Shown here piece by piece: positions 11,104 through 23,370 of a DNA stretch of 64,000 bases. How positions within the stretch are numbered: the first letter of the stretch is position 1; every line of letters begins with the position of its first letter. This DNA comes from Toxonevra muliebris. Lineage: Eukaryota > Arthropoda > Insecta > Diptera > Pallopteridae. The notes under the pieces were generated by a model. It was not told the origin of the DNA. It ran no database searches and saw only the letters and a program-made list of their open reading frames with translations. Where the stretch lies: positions 63,358,852 through 63,422,851 of the forward strand of contig OY829329.1 of assembly GCA_963691655.1 (NCBI GenBank), written 5' to 3'. The position numbers and the translations under genes were made by a program.

Positions 11104-13064
11104 CTATGGCCTTTTTGATGTGAAATTTTCCCCCGTAAACTCTTCTTCAGTAGAAGAAATATGTATGTTATTTTTTCAAATTTTTATGTACATTGTTTGG
11201 TGATCAAATCAAGCAAATCAAGTCTTTTCCTATAGTGGCATAGATATATTCCGATAATTATTTATCTGATACCATAAATTTATTAAGAATAATTACATTT
11301 TTGCGTCATTCATATATATATATATTTTTTTTTTTTTAATTAATGACATTTACTCATTATACAAAATGTAGATATGTATGTTGCATATCTAATCATTGCT
11401 TCAAAAAATATTTTTTGCTCTACTAACATTATTTTAATACCAAGTTAAGCGCTGACTCATATGGAAATCAGCAAAATGACAATATATGTGTAGGTAGATC
11501 ACTGTGCTTTGTTCAACACTTGTTGATTATAAGTGTACCTGTTTTATTGTAATTTGCTTATATGTATGCTCATAAATAAAAAATACTTTGGCAAATTATA
11601 TACATACAAATAACAGCAAAAAAAGACTGCAAACAACCGTTGATAAGACAAAATGCAATGAGACTTGATAGCAAAGATAGAGAAAGAGAGTTTGAGAATG
11701 AGAGTGAGAATAGTTAAATTGCGCAAGTTTATAAAGCTGTCAAAGCTTTTTGTTATCATAACAAAAACTTCCTATTCGAGAAATCAGGTTTTAACCTATT
11801 ACGTTGAAAACAACGAAATTAATACATACTTATTAAAAAAAAACAAGCTCATTGAACATTTTTGTTATACGCTACACTTTCATTTATATTAAGCGGTACG
11901 TAGTACTTAGTAACTACTAATACTAATTAATTTTTATTATTATTTAACCTTTTTACATTTCCGATAATAATGTTCTTAATTGATACCAGATTAAATATTT
12001 TACTATATTTCTTTAGCAAGCTTACTTTAAAAACAAACAGTAATTGATTTGCATAATATCTTCCCTCAAAAGTGCAAACAACATTTCAATTAAATCTCGT
12101 TTCGTTTAGTATTTTTTACTTTGCTTATTCATGATAGTTTTTTTGATGTTGCTAGATAGCAGACCAGTGTTATATTATTCTCAACTTTTTTGTAATTTCG
12201 AAACAATTTTTTTCAAGTTAAGATTTAGATTTTCTGAACTGAATCCTTCATCCTCTACCTGCAGTAATTCTTATGCGAACATTAAAATCTCTTTAAAATG
12301 CGAATTTATGATAACTTTGAACTTTAATTTTTAGCATTAGAAAATTTAAATTCTTTTTCTTTTAATCCTCTTGAGAGTGTAGGGCTTATACAACGCTTTT
12401 CTATCTGACTATCTGGTGATTATTTTGGTTTTACGTTTTTCCAGGATATATTTTTTTACAGATAATTCTTACAGTTTGGAAAGTTTTCACGTATTCATTG
12501 GTCTCTTTCCTTCCGGATTTTAATTAAGTCTCGTTCTTGTGATGCTGTGGCCTGGCTTTCTTAGAGTACGTCCTAAACACCTGCATTTTTTTCTCTTTAT
12601 CTATGTTGTATGTCAAGGCTATGTATAGAATTAACCAAGCTTCATTTCCATGTGTGAGTTAAGACTTTCTATATGCGTTCAATTTTCAGATTTATGTATT
12701 TTTTTTTAATTGGAAACCTGCGAGCTTTGTCATACTGGTTGTAATCTTTTTGATGCTGACCTCAGAGTCAACGTAGCGTGCTTTTATAATAAGATTATAA
12801 GTTTTCGCCTGCATATCACTAAACTTGTGTGAATCCTTGAATTGCGTCTGGCTCCATGTTGTACTTCTTCTTTCGAAGTAAACGTTGCTATAACTCAATC
12901 CAGAATAACTGCAAAGAACTTTGTAATTCACAGCACTGCGGGTCGTAGCGCATCTGAAATTCGATAAGGCCGCACAGCTAATAATGCTGCTATTAATTTC
13001 TTTTACACATTTTCGCTCCCTCTCTCTACACCACTCTCTTTTCTTCACCCACACTACTTCTCAT

Positions 13065-13868
13065 CAGAGATGAAATTTGCAAATTTCAAATTGTACCTAA
13101 TTTACCAAAAAAGTTGTACTTAAATGAGCATGAATGTACCTAAAATGGTATACTTCATTGGTTCATCGCTTTTGTAAGAAATTAAATATTCATTTAAAAG
13201 TTAACAATTAAAAAAAAGTAAACAAAACATGAAAGCGATATTCGTTATATATAAATTAGGTAAAATTATTGCAGCATATACACAGAGTTAAAAAAATTTA
13301 TCTTAAAAAATTACATTTTAGGGCACGAAAAATCGGAAACTCAGCGAGAGGGGAAAAATTTTTAGTCATTTAGCAATTTTTAGTCATTTTTCAAAAATTT
13401 GAACCCAAGATTGGTTTCAAAGCTCAAAGATTTGTTATTATTGTTTTTAATAGGAAACATACATAATGCAAAAATAATTTTTGAAATCGGTTAATGTTTA
13501 TTAGCAGGTTCAAAGTCATAAGAAGTTTACATTTCATAAAATTTTTGACAAATTTCAAAACTCTCTTTACTTGACTTTGACCCTTTTTTGGCACCAATAA
13601 ACTTTATTCATTTTAGAAAATCCAACCAATATTTTTCCCTTTATAAACAGCAATATCAGCTGTGAGCTTTAAAGTTAAACAATACAGTGCAGCCAAGTTA
13701 AATTTAAGTATGTAATTATTACAAAATTTTTTTTTTTGTTGTAATTAAGTGTTAAATTTATTTTGGCCTATGGCAAAATGCACCTAAAATGTGCCAATTG
13801 TACCTAATGTACCATGTAGTTCGAAAGAATCGGAAAAAGGTACAATTGTACCTACTTTTTCATCACTG
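13065..13868. mobile_element. hAT-like non-autonomous element, 8-bp duplication CTTCTCAT
   Basis: CTTCTCAT occurs at 13057-13064 and 13869-13876. Between them the ends are CAGAGATGAAA and, inverted, CAGTGATGAAA, the CA..TG form of hAT transposons. Subterminal GTACCTA motifs recur at both ends (13107-13150, 13785-13860), as expected for transposase binding sites. There is no transposase gene. Confidence 0.85.
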
Positions 13869-14158
13869 CTTCTCATTGCAAACGAAGCAGACAAAAAGCT
13901 TATGCGGTGTTTAAAGCTTTGTTCTCTCTCTCTTTCTTTTTCTCTCACACACAATTTTTTTCTCTCTTCACTCTCTATAGTTAGTTGCTTCACAAATAAT
14001 TCAAAGCTTGTGTCTGCTTTTGACAACGTTGAATTAGTCAAGTCGCGTATATTTACAATGAAGCACGCATTAAAAAAAAAAAAGAATATGAAAAATAAAT
14101 AGAAAATAGGAAAAATTAAAAAAATATTTAGTTGTTTTTTATATGTGTATGAGAGTAG

Positions 14159-14185
14159 TTTCAGTTAGTGCAAGAAATTAAGTGA
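14159..14185 (+). promoter_or_regulatory. Candidate transcription start region for exon C
   Basis: TTTCAGTTAGTGCAAG matches the arthropod initiator TCAGTY, and A-rich leader-like sequence follows. It lies 1.4 kb upstream of exon C, so the leader would be long or contain an intron. No TATA box is evident. This is weak evidence from a short motif. Confidence 0.25.
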
Positions 14186-15404
14186 ATTTATTAAAATAAA
14201 TATATTTTAATTTCAAATATCAAAAAGAAAAAAATCAAATAGTGCAAAATTGTGTTCAACAAAAAATACAGAAAAAAGTCGATAAAATAATTAGCACGAA
14301 AAAAAATCGATTTTCTACTTTGTAGTTAGTTTAAAAACAAAAACAACAAATAACCAAATTAGGAATTTACTGTGATTACATTATTTTAAATAACTTTTTT
14401 TATGCTGATTTTTTTGTTTTTATTTTTATTTATTTTTTTTACTGTTGATTAATTTAAGAATCTCGTAGATATTTCGACGACGAGACACGCCTTAGAAGTA
14501 AAAAAATTAATGCACAAAGCTCAAATGTTGTTTTTGTAATCGTCAAAATAAAACAAATAGTTATTTTTTATTGAAACTGCTTGTTAGAGATGATACAAAA
14601 AAATAACCGCAAAAGTATCTAGATACTTTCCTTGTATATAAAAAAAACAGCGAAACTTAAACAAAACGAAGCGAAACGAAAAGGAAAAGGAAAACAAAGC
14701 AATCATATAAAACAATAAATAATTAAATGTAGTGAATCACATTTTTTCATATCTATAAGTTTGTAAATTTTACTTGAACGTAATGCTATAAAAATAAATT
14801 TAAATAAACGACTGCCATAAAAAAAACGAAAATAAATACTTGAAAACTTATGAAATTTAATTACATTTTCTATGCGCTTTTTGCTCAAAAAAATCAAACA
14901 TACTTTTCAAAATATAAATACTAGCTATAGCTCTGTAGTGAGAGAATTTTCTTAATATGAGTACACACAAAATTTTACAAACTAAAAATAAAATCAATCA
15001 ATCAATTACTAATGCCAATGAAAATATTACTTAACTACTAAATAAATAAATCAAAAACTTTCAAAACACACTTCTACAAGAACAACAATAAAAATCCATT
15101 ATACTTTTGTTTGTGTTTTTGTTGCTTCAACAACGTCTTCAAAATTACAAAAACAATTTTTCAAACGTAAGCAACAGCATAAATGTTCTTTCATTAAAGC
15201 TACGTCAACGTTATTTGGTACTACACCGCAAATTGTTCACCTTAATTTGGGTTGAAAAGTGAAGAAAAGAAACAACAACAACTTGTTAAGTTGTCAAAGT
15301 AAAATTGCCTCTTCAGCTCATAGCTTTATACAACAATCTCTCAGTTTCTCACACATACCACCCTACTACATACCTTGATATCCTTAAGTCCCTCTCTCAC
15401 TCTC

Positions 15405-15430
15405 ACACTCTCTCTCTCTCTCTCTCTCTA
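15405..15430. repeat. CT microsatellite
   Basis: A run of CT dinucleotides lies in a pyrimidine-rich stretch 115 bases before exon C. Similar GA/CT tracts recur at 112, 397, 7430, 18511, 31557 and 58385. Confidence 0.9.
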
Positions 15431-15544
15431 CGAGTCTTTTCCTTTTTGTTGTTTTTTTACCTACTAATGCTTCCTTTGTGAAACATAGAAAAATACAATA
15501 ACAAAACCACTATAATAACGCAAACAAAAAAACAAACAACAACC

Positions 15545-15616
15545 ATGTGTTTTCGTCGTTTTCTTAAGTGTGTCTTTTGCTGTTGCAAGAAGCCAGCAGA
15601 GGATGGCTTAAATGAG
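15545..15616 (+). CDS. Candidate alternative first coding exon C of choline kinase (24 residues, Cys-rich)
   Basis: The ATG is preceded by CAACC, and 24 codons end at GAG followed by donor GTAAGA (15617), phase 0. The peptide has cysteines at positions 2, 9, 12, 13 and 14 among Arg, Lys and bulky hydrophobic residues (MCFRRFLKCVFCCCKK), the pattern of an S-palmitoylated membrane-anchoring N-terminus. The following residues PAEDGLNE form a polar linker. If used, the isoform (about 461 residues) would be membrane-attached rather than free in the cytosol (inference). A CT microsatellite and a long A-rich leader lie upstream. Confidence 0.6.
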
Positions 15617-17099
15617 GTAAGAGTAATCGTATTAAGCTCAAGTATTTATTCAACTTTTTTGTTTCACTTTTCTTGTCTAGATTTCTATGCCATTTCATTA
15701 ATTTTACGAGTGTGTACACATTTATAGTTTAGTTTAATTACTTCTTGTATCTGTTTAAGGATTTTTTGTTGTTGTTAATGCTTTAATACTTATCTGAACC
15801 ATAAACACAAGTTAAAAGTTGCCAGCACAATGAAAATATAAATTTTTTTAAACTAGCTTGCCAAAGGATTAGACCTGGTTATTCTTGTTGTTCTCAAACC
15901 TTTTGATAGGGCGCATAGATAGGTCGTCGGTGAACTCCTGAAGCTACAGCTACATTTTACCCTGGAGCGTTGGTTCTGTTAATGTTGCTGACCTCCGCCT
16001 TTCAACTTTGTGTGAGCTTTCTTCTTCTCCTTATGTCCTTCCGTCCTTTGTGAAGCGTAGGGGCTCAGTTCATTAGCTACTTTTTCTAGTTTACCTGCAG
16101 TTAAAGTTCGTTTCTCTATTTTTCTATATTTTTCTGGTTATCAATTGTAAACATTTTTTTCCTGCGAGTTTGAACTCATGTTTGAATGGTAATAGTTGAG
16201 AAAGCAGAGCACTAATCCGTTAGTTACATGCTGAAGGTTGATGATCATGTACAAGTTGAAGCTGAGGTACAAAAGCTTTTTGAAGTCACCTATTCTAAGT
16301 TAGCCGCTGCAATAGACTTCACTGATCTCTTAAGCCAAGTTTGTCAGCTAGTTTGCGTTATGAAATCCTATCGAAATTAATACTCTTTGTTTAAGCTGCT
16401 CAGGTTTCCAGGCGAACTATGTGAAGGTAGGAGTAGGAATTGAGAGAAGCAGATCGCAGATAATTATCCCACGAGGTGGCTGCTTAGTCCTCTCTTAGCG
16501 TTGACGTCCTTGAAATCGTGCGACTCAACACTCTTCTGTCCGTGTTTCTTCTCTGCCGCTTAACAAGTTCAATCAGTTTTTCATTTTTACCGAGAGGCAG
16601 AAAAAAAAGACAGTATCTTCCTTTGATTTCTGTTATGTTTAGAGTCTAATACTTGGTTTTCACTATGACATATTCCCTGTCAAAAAGAGAGGAAGAGAAA
16701 ATTTCATACAGGAAATTTGCCAACATTTTGGAAAATTTGATTGAATTTGACATAGTGACAACTAGGCATAAATTATAGACTTATTCAGAGATTTCCAGAG
16801 AAAATATAGGGTTATACCAGTTAAGCTTGTATTACAATAGTGCCTCGTGGCAGAAAAGCAGTGGTAGTTTGCAGCGCCTCTCTGATTGGGTAATTTCTAA
16901 ATTCTGTATCAGTGAACAGCTGTTTTTTTACCTCCTCGACACGCTATTATAATTCAAGCTTTATTCTTTTGTTGAGCATAGGTTGATTTACTTACAATCC
17001 AGTTGTGGATCATACTTAAGTCTGTGCTCTAAGCAATGAATTCATTTATTACGACACTAATGATCCTGTTTGTGAGAGGTTTTATCGTGAATCTCTTTA
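15617..17099. other. Non-coding stretch after exon C
   Basis: Nothing coding was seen. At 16664-16760 there is a short palindromic repeat (CTATGACATATTC / GAATTTGACATAG) related to sequences at 9268-9333 and 43482-43553. Confidence 0.45.
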
Positions 17100-18737
17100 G
17101 TATTTCTTGTTAAGGATGTCTGTGCAAGAGTAAATGAAGATTTACGTACAATTAGCAAGTGGACCAATTAGCATTTGTTCTGCCTATCTCGCAAGCGCCT
17201 TACTTACACACTGATATTCCCCCCATTGTTCTCAATGGAACCGAGCTGAAGTTCGTTAATAAAGTCAGGAGCCTTGGATTTATTATTAATTCATATCTTT
17301 CGTGTGATGATCAAATTAACTCTGTGGTGAGTAAAGCGTACGTGGTCCTGCAATATCTTAGGATGGCTGCTGCATTTGTACCGCGTGAAACTAAACGTAA
17401 ACTAGTGTTGCAACTACTAGTGCCTATAAATACCTACTCGGCAGTTGTTTATAGTAAACTTAACACAAGGTCTTCACACAAACTTCTCGTTGCATTTAAC
17501 AATGCTGCTCGCTACATATAGGGCGTAAAAAAGTTCGAACATGTCTCGGTTTATAGTAAGAAAATTCTTGGTCTTGTTCTCTTCGGAAATCTTGATGTCA
17601 GGAACTGTATCTTTTTTTGCATAGGCTCATTTATACACAGAGCCCCAATTATTTGTATGAAAAGCTTCAATTCTGCAAATCAAGCAGAAGTATAAACCTT
17701 CAGATCCATAGCCATAACTTTAGAAATTCAAGTAGGCTATTTTTTGTTAGCGCTATAAGGTTATGGAATTCATTGCCATCTAATACCATGTTCCCATTGA
17801 GCCGAAATTGCGTGGTTTCGGCAAATGGTTTCGAACGAAACTGCAATTGTTCACATTGTGAAGCTGGTTTCGATTATGGTTTCGTTTGACAGTTCATTGT
17901 TTATTTCTTGTTGTAAAATGCCGCCGGCTAATATTTTTGCTAATATTGAATAAATTTGAATACGAAAAGAATCAAAATGATAAACAAAATATTTAGTAAT
18001 AAAATAAAAGTGTATAGGAGAAAGCACCAATTATTTTGTATCTTGTTTCAGTTCAACCGCAGTCACTATGCAGCTCCTCCTCCATTTGTTCATATGTATG
18101 ACATACATATGCCCATACTTGGGCTATGAGCTCCTCTTCCAGCGCACTACAAAAATTCCTTTTTTTATATTTTCGTTTTTCCATATTAATCAAGTTGTAA
18201 GCAAAGCAAAACATAAATGTCAGAATAGAGCGCATTCATTTTAATATTCATTTCAGTGAATACATTCAGGGTTGCATTCGATTTTTGCATGGTTTCGACT
18301 GCGGTTTCGTTGAAACCACCTCATTTCCGTGGTTTCGTTTGACATACTTTTATATGACGAAATTGAGCATTTCACCGCAGTTTCAGCCGAAACCACGGAA
18401 ATGGTCGAAACCACGCAATTTCAGATCAGTGGGAACATAGTATAACATTAAGACAGTTTCTAATTTCAAAAACTTTAAGCATTTAGTTCTTCAACATTTT
18501 TCTTAGTCTATTTCTCTCTCTCTCTCTCTCTATTTTTCTTCTTTTAATTACTTTATTTCTTCATTTGTTTCTTTCCTTTAGATCACTTTTAATCCTCTTT
18601 AATTTTAATCTAAATTTGTTATTAAATGCATCATTTTATTTGTCATTTACTTTATATTAAGCAATTTTTTGTAAAAGATGTAAAAGATCATGTCTTAGAT
18701 GCGAATATTCTCTAAATAAATAATAATAATAATAAAA
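17100..18737 (+). mobile_element. 5'-truncated non-LTR retrotransposon remnant, split by a MITE
   Basis: From about 17110 the plus strand encodes the C-terminal part of a reverse transcriptase ORF: VNEDLRTISKW, then VRSLGFIINSYLSCDDQIN, LQLLVPINTYSAVVYSKL, FNNAARYI, a stop, and in shifted frames SSRSINLQIHSHN and FFVSAIRLWNSLPSN. The MITE at 17788 interrupts after LPSN. On its far side (18443) the frame resumes as NIKTVSNFKNFKHLV. The copy ends in a TAA-type tail (18713-18737). Stops and frameshifts make it dead. Confidence 0.75.
17788..18438. mobile_element. Inverted-repeat element family A, copy 1 (GGTTTCG-rich ends)
   Basis: Ends ATGTTCCCATTGAGCCGAAA and, inverted, ATGTTCCCACTGATCTGAAA are followed by many GGTTTCG/CGAAACC motifs on both sides. 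The element interrupts a LINE ORF, proving insertion. A second copy lies at 43604-45435. Target duplication is not clean, so the superfamily is left open. No transposase was seen. Confidence 0.75.
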
Positions 18738-19244
18738 TACCATAAAATAGAGCATTAAACGTAGTTTAATCTAAAAAAAAAAAAACATTTAAGGAGACTC
18801 TGCCCTTTTTCGGTCCAAAATTTAAGCAATTTTTATAGAACTGTTAGATTTACTCATTTTATTTTTTACTTCAAGTACAAAAAAAACTGTGTAATAATTT
18901 AAAAAAACAATTAACTAAATGGCCAACCGAAAATTTTTTTGAAATATAATACTTTCGAATACGACACTTAAAAAAAAAAAAAATTGATTTTTCCAAACCG
19001 AGAAAGTACAGGGTGTCCTTAAAAAAGTACAGGGCACAGTTTCTTAATTCACTGGTATTCTTTCTAAATCTTCAGAGTCAGCTTGCTCTTAATAATGCGT
19101 GTTTTGAATTGGAGTTAGAGGCAATCTATCCCGACTGAATTTCATTATCACAAACTGCCGTTTATCTTAGATTGCTTTTTGCTTATACTTATACGATTTA
19201 TAGTATCTGAATGCTACTTCGTATTTTTTTCGTAATTTATACAT

Positions 19245-20309
19245 TTATTGTGGAAAAGTGATTATAAATTTATTCTTTAAAGTATTGTCCATCGTTAGCC
19301 ACAACCTTTTCCCATCTTCTGGTAGCATACGGATTCCGCGTCGAAAGAACTCCTCATCTTTTGAGGCTATCCACGAATCGACCCAATTTTTGAGTTCTTC
19401 GAAAGAACGGAAGTGCTGTTCAGCCAGGCCATGTGTCTTCGATCGGAACAAGTGGTAATCAGAAGGAGCAATGTCTGGAGAATACGGCGGGTGGGGTAGC
19501 ACTTCCCATTTCAGCGTTTCCAAGTATGTTTTTACTTGCCTTGCAACATGCGGCCGAGCATTGTCGTGCTGAAGAATAACTTTGTCGTGTCTATTCTCAT
19601 ATTCTGGCCTCTTATCCTTTAATGGTCGGCTCAAACGCATCAATTGTAGTCGGTAGCAGTCGCCAGTGATCGTTTCATTCTGTTTCAACAGCTCATAATA
19701 CACGACACCTTTCATATCCCACCAAATACACAGCATGAGCTTGGATCCATGGATGTTCGGCTTTGCCGTTGATGTTGATGCATGTCCGGGCGGTCCCTAT
19801 GATTTTTTACGCTTTGGGATATCGTAACGTATCCACTTTTCATCGCCAGTCACAATACGATGAAGAAAACCCTTTATTTTCTGTCGTTCAATCAGCAGTT
19901 CACATGTGAAAAATCGTCGTTCGACGTCTCTCGGCTTCAATTCGTACGGCACCCAATTTCCTTGCTTTTGAATCATTCCCAATGCGTTTAGTCGTTTAGA
20001 AATGGTTGATTGATCAACTCCTAAAGATTCTGCAAGTTCTTGTTGCGTTTGACATGAATCTTCTTCGAGTAATGCCTTCAATTCTTCATCTTCGAACTTT
20101 TTCGGGCCGCCTGAACGTTCCCTGTCTTCAACATCAAAATCACCACTTTTGAAACGGGCATACCACACCTGACACATTCTAACGTCTATAGCACAGTCAG
20201 GATAAGCTTCAGTGAGTAAACGATGTGCTTCAGTTGCGTTTTTCTTTAAATGGAAGAAGCAAATTAAAACTTCCCGCAAATGTTGTTTTGTTGGCACGAA
20301 ATTTGACAT
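19245..20309 (-). pseudogene. Mariner transposase, nearly intact but broken
   Basis: The minus strand encodes a D,D34D mariner transposase: MSNFVPTKQHLRE at the start, a helix-turn-helix (QELAESLGVDQSTISKRL), then catalytic motifs VTGDEKW, ILQHDNARPH and YSPDIAPSDYHLF. The sequence resembles the mauritiana-like group. Two lesions are visible. A TAG at 19797-19799 replaces the Trp codon of the conserved S-W-G-x-P stretch, and a one-base loss near 19319 shifts the last 30 residues. Otherwise the frame is open for about 340 codons, so the insertion is fairly young. The enzyme would cut and paste mariner DNA in the nucleus. Confidence 0.9.
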
Positions 20310-20336
20310 TTTCAGCTATAGTAAAACACTTTTGTA

Positions 20337-20645
20337 GGTTAGGTTGGAGTGGCTGTCGAGAGACACACTTAGGCCTGAACGACCCATTGTGATACCACAT
20401 AGTTGGACCTACAGTTTAACGCCGATTCCGAACGGCGGTGTGGCAATTTTTTATCGGCTTGGTGGTTTTGCCATTACCAACCAAGGTGTGTACTTGTACA
20501 CTATCTTATAATTCTCATACACTTCATATTGATAGTGAGTATAAGAAAGTAATGAAAATTAACCACCAGACGAAGACGGGATTCGAACCCGAACCTCCCA
20601 GGTGAAAGTCTAGTGCACTATCCACTAGGCTATCGAGGTCGTCTA
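20337..20645 (-). repeat. tRNA-derived SINE (family b), full length, inserted in mariner 5' UTR
   Basis: On the minus strand it opens with a tRNA-like head carrying an A box (TAGCCTAGTGG) and a B box (GGTTCGAATCC). It continues through a central core (GCCGTTCGGAATCGGCGT, AAACTGTAGGTCC) and ends CCAACCTAACC. It is flanked by the 14-base duplication AAAACACTTKTGTA at 20323-20336 and 20646-20659 (one mismatch). RNA polymerase III promoters are internal. A true tRNA gene is excluded by the long body and the other copies. Confidence 0.9.
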
Positions 20646-20830
20646 AAAACACTTGTGTAAAACTATGAAAATTATTTGACAGATCAGTTCTTATTGTATT
20701 TTTGGCGCTCTTTGAGATAGAATAGCTGTTAATGTCAAAAAAAATGGCGCGTATGATAGATATGAGTTTATACATTCATACTCCCAATATTACCTAAAAC
20801 TTTTTTTTATGGCATCTGAATGCTTCTGAC

Positions 20831-23168
20831 TACATCGGATTATCTCTCACTGCCGCTGACGGCGATTAATAATTCATCCAATAGTATACGACTTGAATCG
20901 ATTTATATACTTAATTTTATATTTGATCACTCAAACAAGCTTCATTGCGTTAATATGTGACGTGAGATTTTTATGGCTTTTTTTAAGCTCTCTATCTGCT
21001 CTGTACTTACCATCTGTGTTATAATTATTCAATTCATACTTACATATCTTTAGAATAACAAATGCAGTCAAACAACATGAAAATTCATTTATTTTTGTCA
21101 TTTCACTCAATAGTGGCTGATGTCATTTCAGAAATCTTTACTCAGAACAAAACCTCAAAATAAACACAATTAAAGTTTAGTCATATAGCTTAACTTAAGT
21201 GTTGTATAAAAAGAAACAACCTAACCAGAAATTTAAATTTCTCAAAAAAAAAAAAAAAACGATGTAATAACTTTTTGGGTTGGAAAACACCAAACCTAAA
21301 AAATAGGCAAATAAATTGGCCAAGGTCAAGAGTAATTTTGTGCTTTCTTTCTTTTTGTTTATTTCCTTTGTTATTCTGATATTCTTTTGCTATTTTTAAT
21401 TCAAAACCAAACAAAACGTTTGCAACATCGATTTGTGCCATATCTTACTGACTGGTATATATTTTATTCGCTGCAGGCAGAGAGACAGAGAAAAATTTCG
21501 ACTTTTGTGAATAGTCATGCAAATAATACACAACTTCTACTATTTATTTACTATCTACATATTTTTTATTTTCAATGGAATGTATAAAAATGTATTGAGT
21601 TTTTGTTGTGGTTGTTAGCACATATAAACAATTGACGATGACGACATTCTATTGCGAATACTAATAATGCAGACAACTGACTATGCACAAAGACGGCGAC
21701 GATACTTGTCACCTTGTTTAAAATGTTTAACGAGTAGATATGTATGCCCAAAAAAAAATTAATAAATAAAAAATTCATAAAATTAAAATTGAAAACTTCT
21801 CTTACATTACTTGCATATCAAATTTTAAAGTACAGTTCAGAAAAGGCGTGCAATATTTAATTTGAATTTTATTTATTAAGTTCTTTTTATTAATTTATTG
21901 TCAAATATTTTTTTTTTTTTTTTTTTGGTTCTATCCATATATGTAGGTACAAGGTGCATCATAAATTCGCAGGAACCTTGTAAAATACAATAGGGTTTGC
22001 TTAAGATCTCACAGAATTGTTGGACATTTCAGTAGCTGTTGATTACTATTGATTTATTGATATTCTTGTTTGTGATTTTTTAAAGATTCATCATTTGTAG
22101 GGTTTTTCTTGGTGCTTTCTTCCTGTGCCCTTTACATCCTTATTATTGTTGTTTCACCAATTCCTTATTTTTATAGGCCATTTGATCTCTTTTATTATAG
22201 TTTCTAGCTCCAGACGTTCCCTTACCAGTTTTTTGATTTTGTTCGGCTTATAGTTCTCTGAAAAGATCATAGATAAAAAATTATAAATAGATGATAGTGT
22301 AGGCAAGGGGGTCGTCTGGTTTAGGTGGTCAAAAAAAAATTAATTTTTAAAAGTTAGGTTGAGCATAAAAAATAATGAATTTCTGACCGTCTAAACCAGA
22401 CGAGGGCCGCCTCAGTTCAGTAAGAATAATTCCATCTTCATATGAATTTAAATCAGAAAAAGAGTCAGATAATTTAATTTTAAAATAAGAAAACTCTATT
22501 TAAACGTTATTTCAGATATGTATCTGGTATAGTGTACTACTCTTTATGGCACGCCCTATACTAAAGAATTCAGAAGTAATGAAAAATATTTCTACAATCT
22601 TTAATACATAGGTATATAAAATCTAATTGAAGAAAGCTTTTTTGTTTCTCTTCAAATACCTACATATTTAGACATGCACTCATACATTTTACTTTTTTTT
22701 CTCTTCTCATTTAATTTTATTCTAATTTTATTTTAATTAAAATTTCTGCTGTTAAAGTTCAAAATTCGATTATTTACTTAAGGCTATAATAAAATAACTA
22801 GAAGTTGGTTTCTGTACGAAACATAAATTCCATTTGTTGCTCTTTCACACATACATAAGCGTATATGTATGTATGTTATGTATTTATAACCTAATACACA
22901 CCGATTGACTTTGGTGTTGAACCCAATTTATTTTTAGCAAATATTATTTCCACAACAACAAATAGCAATTAGTTAATATAAACATTTTTTGTTTATTATT
23001 TCATGTATGGATATGTCTTAAATTTGAAAACAAATACAATTTTTGGCACACTGGGAAATCGTAGAACTATTGTGAAGTTTTATTGTATTTAGTATATTAA
23101 GCGGCCCATACACTATTAAGACTTGTTTGTTATTTATAATATCATTGGAATAAAATCTGATAGAGGGG
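20831..23168. other. Non-coding stretch before the minisatellite block
   Basis: AT-rich sequence with homopolymers and a hairpin at 22307-22408; no gene was seen. Confidence 0.45.
22307..22408. repeat. Inverted repeat hairpin with TCGTCTGGTTTAG arms
   Basis: GGTCGTCTGGTTTAGGTGGTCA (22310-22331) pairs with the inverted TGACCGTCTAAACCAGACGA (22384-22403). The spacer of about 52 bases is A/T-rich. It is short and non-coding. Confidence 0.65.
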
Positions 23169-23370
23169 AAAAGCGGGATCTTCCCGTTCTTTTTCCCTCG
23201 GGTTCTCCCTTTTTCCTCTCATTCCATTCTTCCTTCTCGTCTCGTTCTTCTCTCCCTCTCTTCCCCTTTTGTTCCCCCATTTCCTCTCCTATCCTTTCCC
23301 TTTCTTCTCATCCTCCTCCTCTTTATTGTTCCTGTATTTTTCTTCTTCCCCTTTCAGAGGAGAAGATGAG

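Larger units (their letters stand above)
8777..13056. other. Intronic stretch between exons B and C
   Basis: There is no supportable gene. It contains the MITE at 9351-9614, the paired 58-base repeats at 9080 and 11048, and AT-rich filler. A 120-codon minus-strand frame at 12692-13054 has no recognisable domain. Confidence 0.5.
19200..20830 (-). mobile_element. Mariner element, approximate limits
   Basis: Limits are estimated from the transposase plus usual UTR lengths, with the SINE at 20337-20645 inserted in the 5' UTR. I could not find a convincing pair of terminal inverted repeats. An 11-base direct repeat ATCTGAATGCT at 19205 and 20814 brackets the element. Confidence 0.5.

Noticed and set aside
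12692..13054. 120-codon minus-strand frame
   Set aside because: Unrecognised, partly translated from CT-rich sequence, and no supporting signals.
20574..20645. Possible tRNA gene on the minus strand (good A and B boxes)
   Set aside because: It continues into a SINE body with target duplications and has other copies at 32550-32791, so it is the SINE head and not a functional tRNA.
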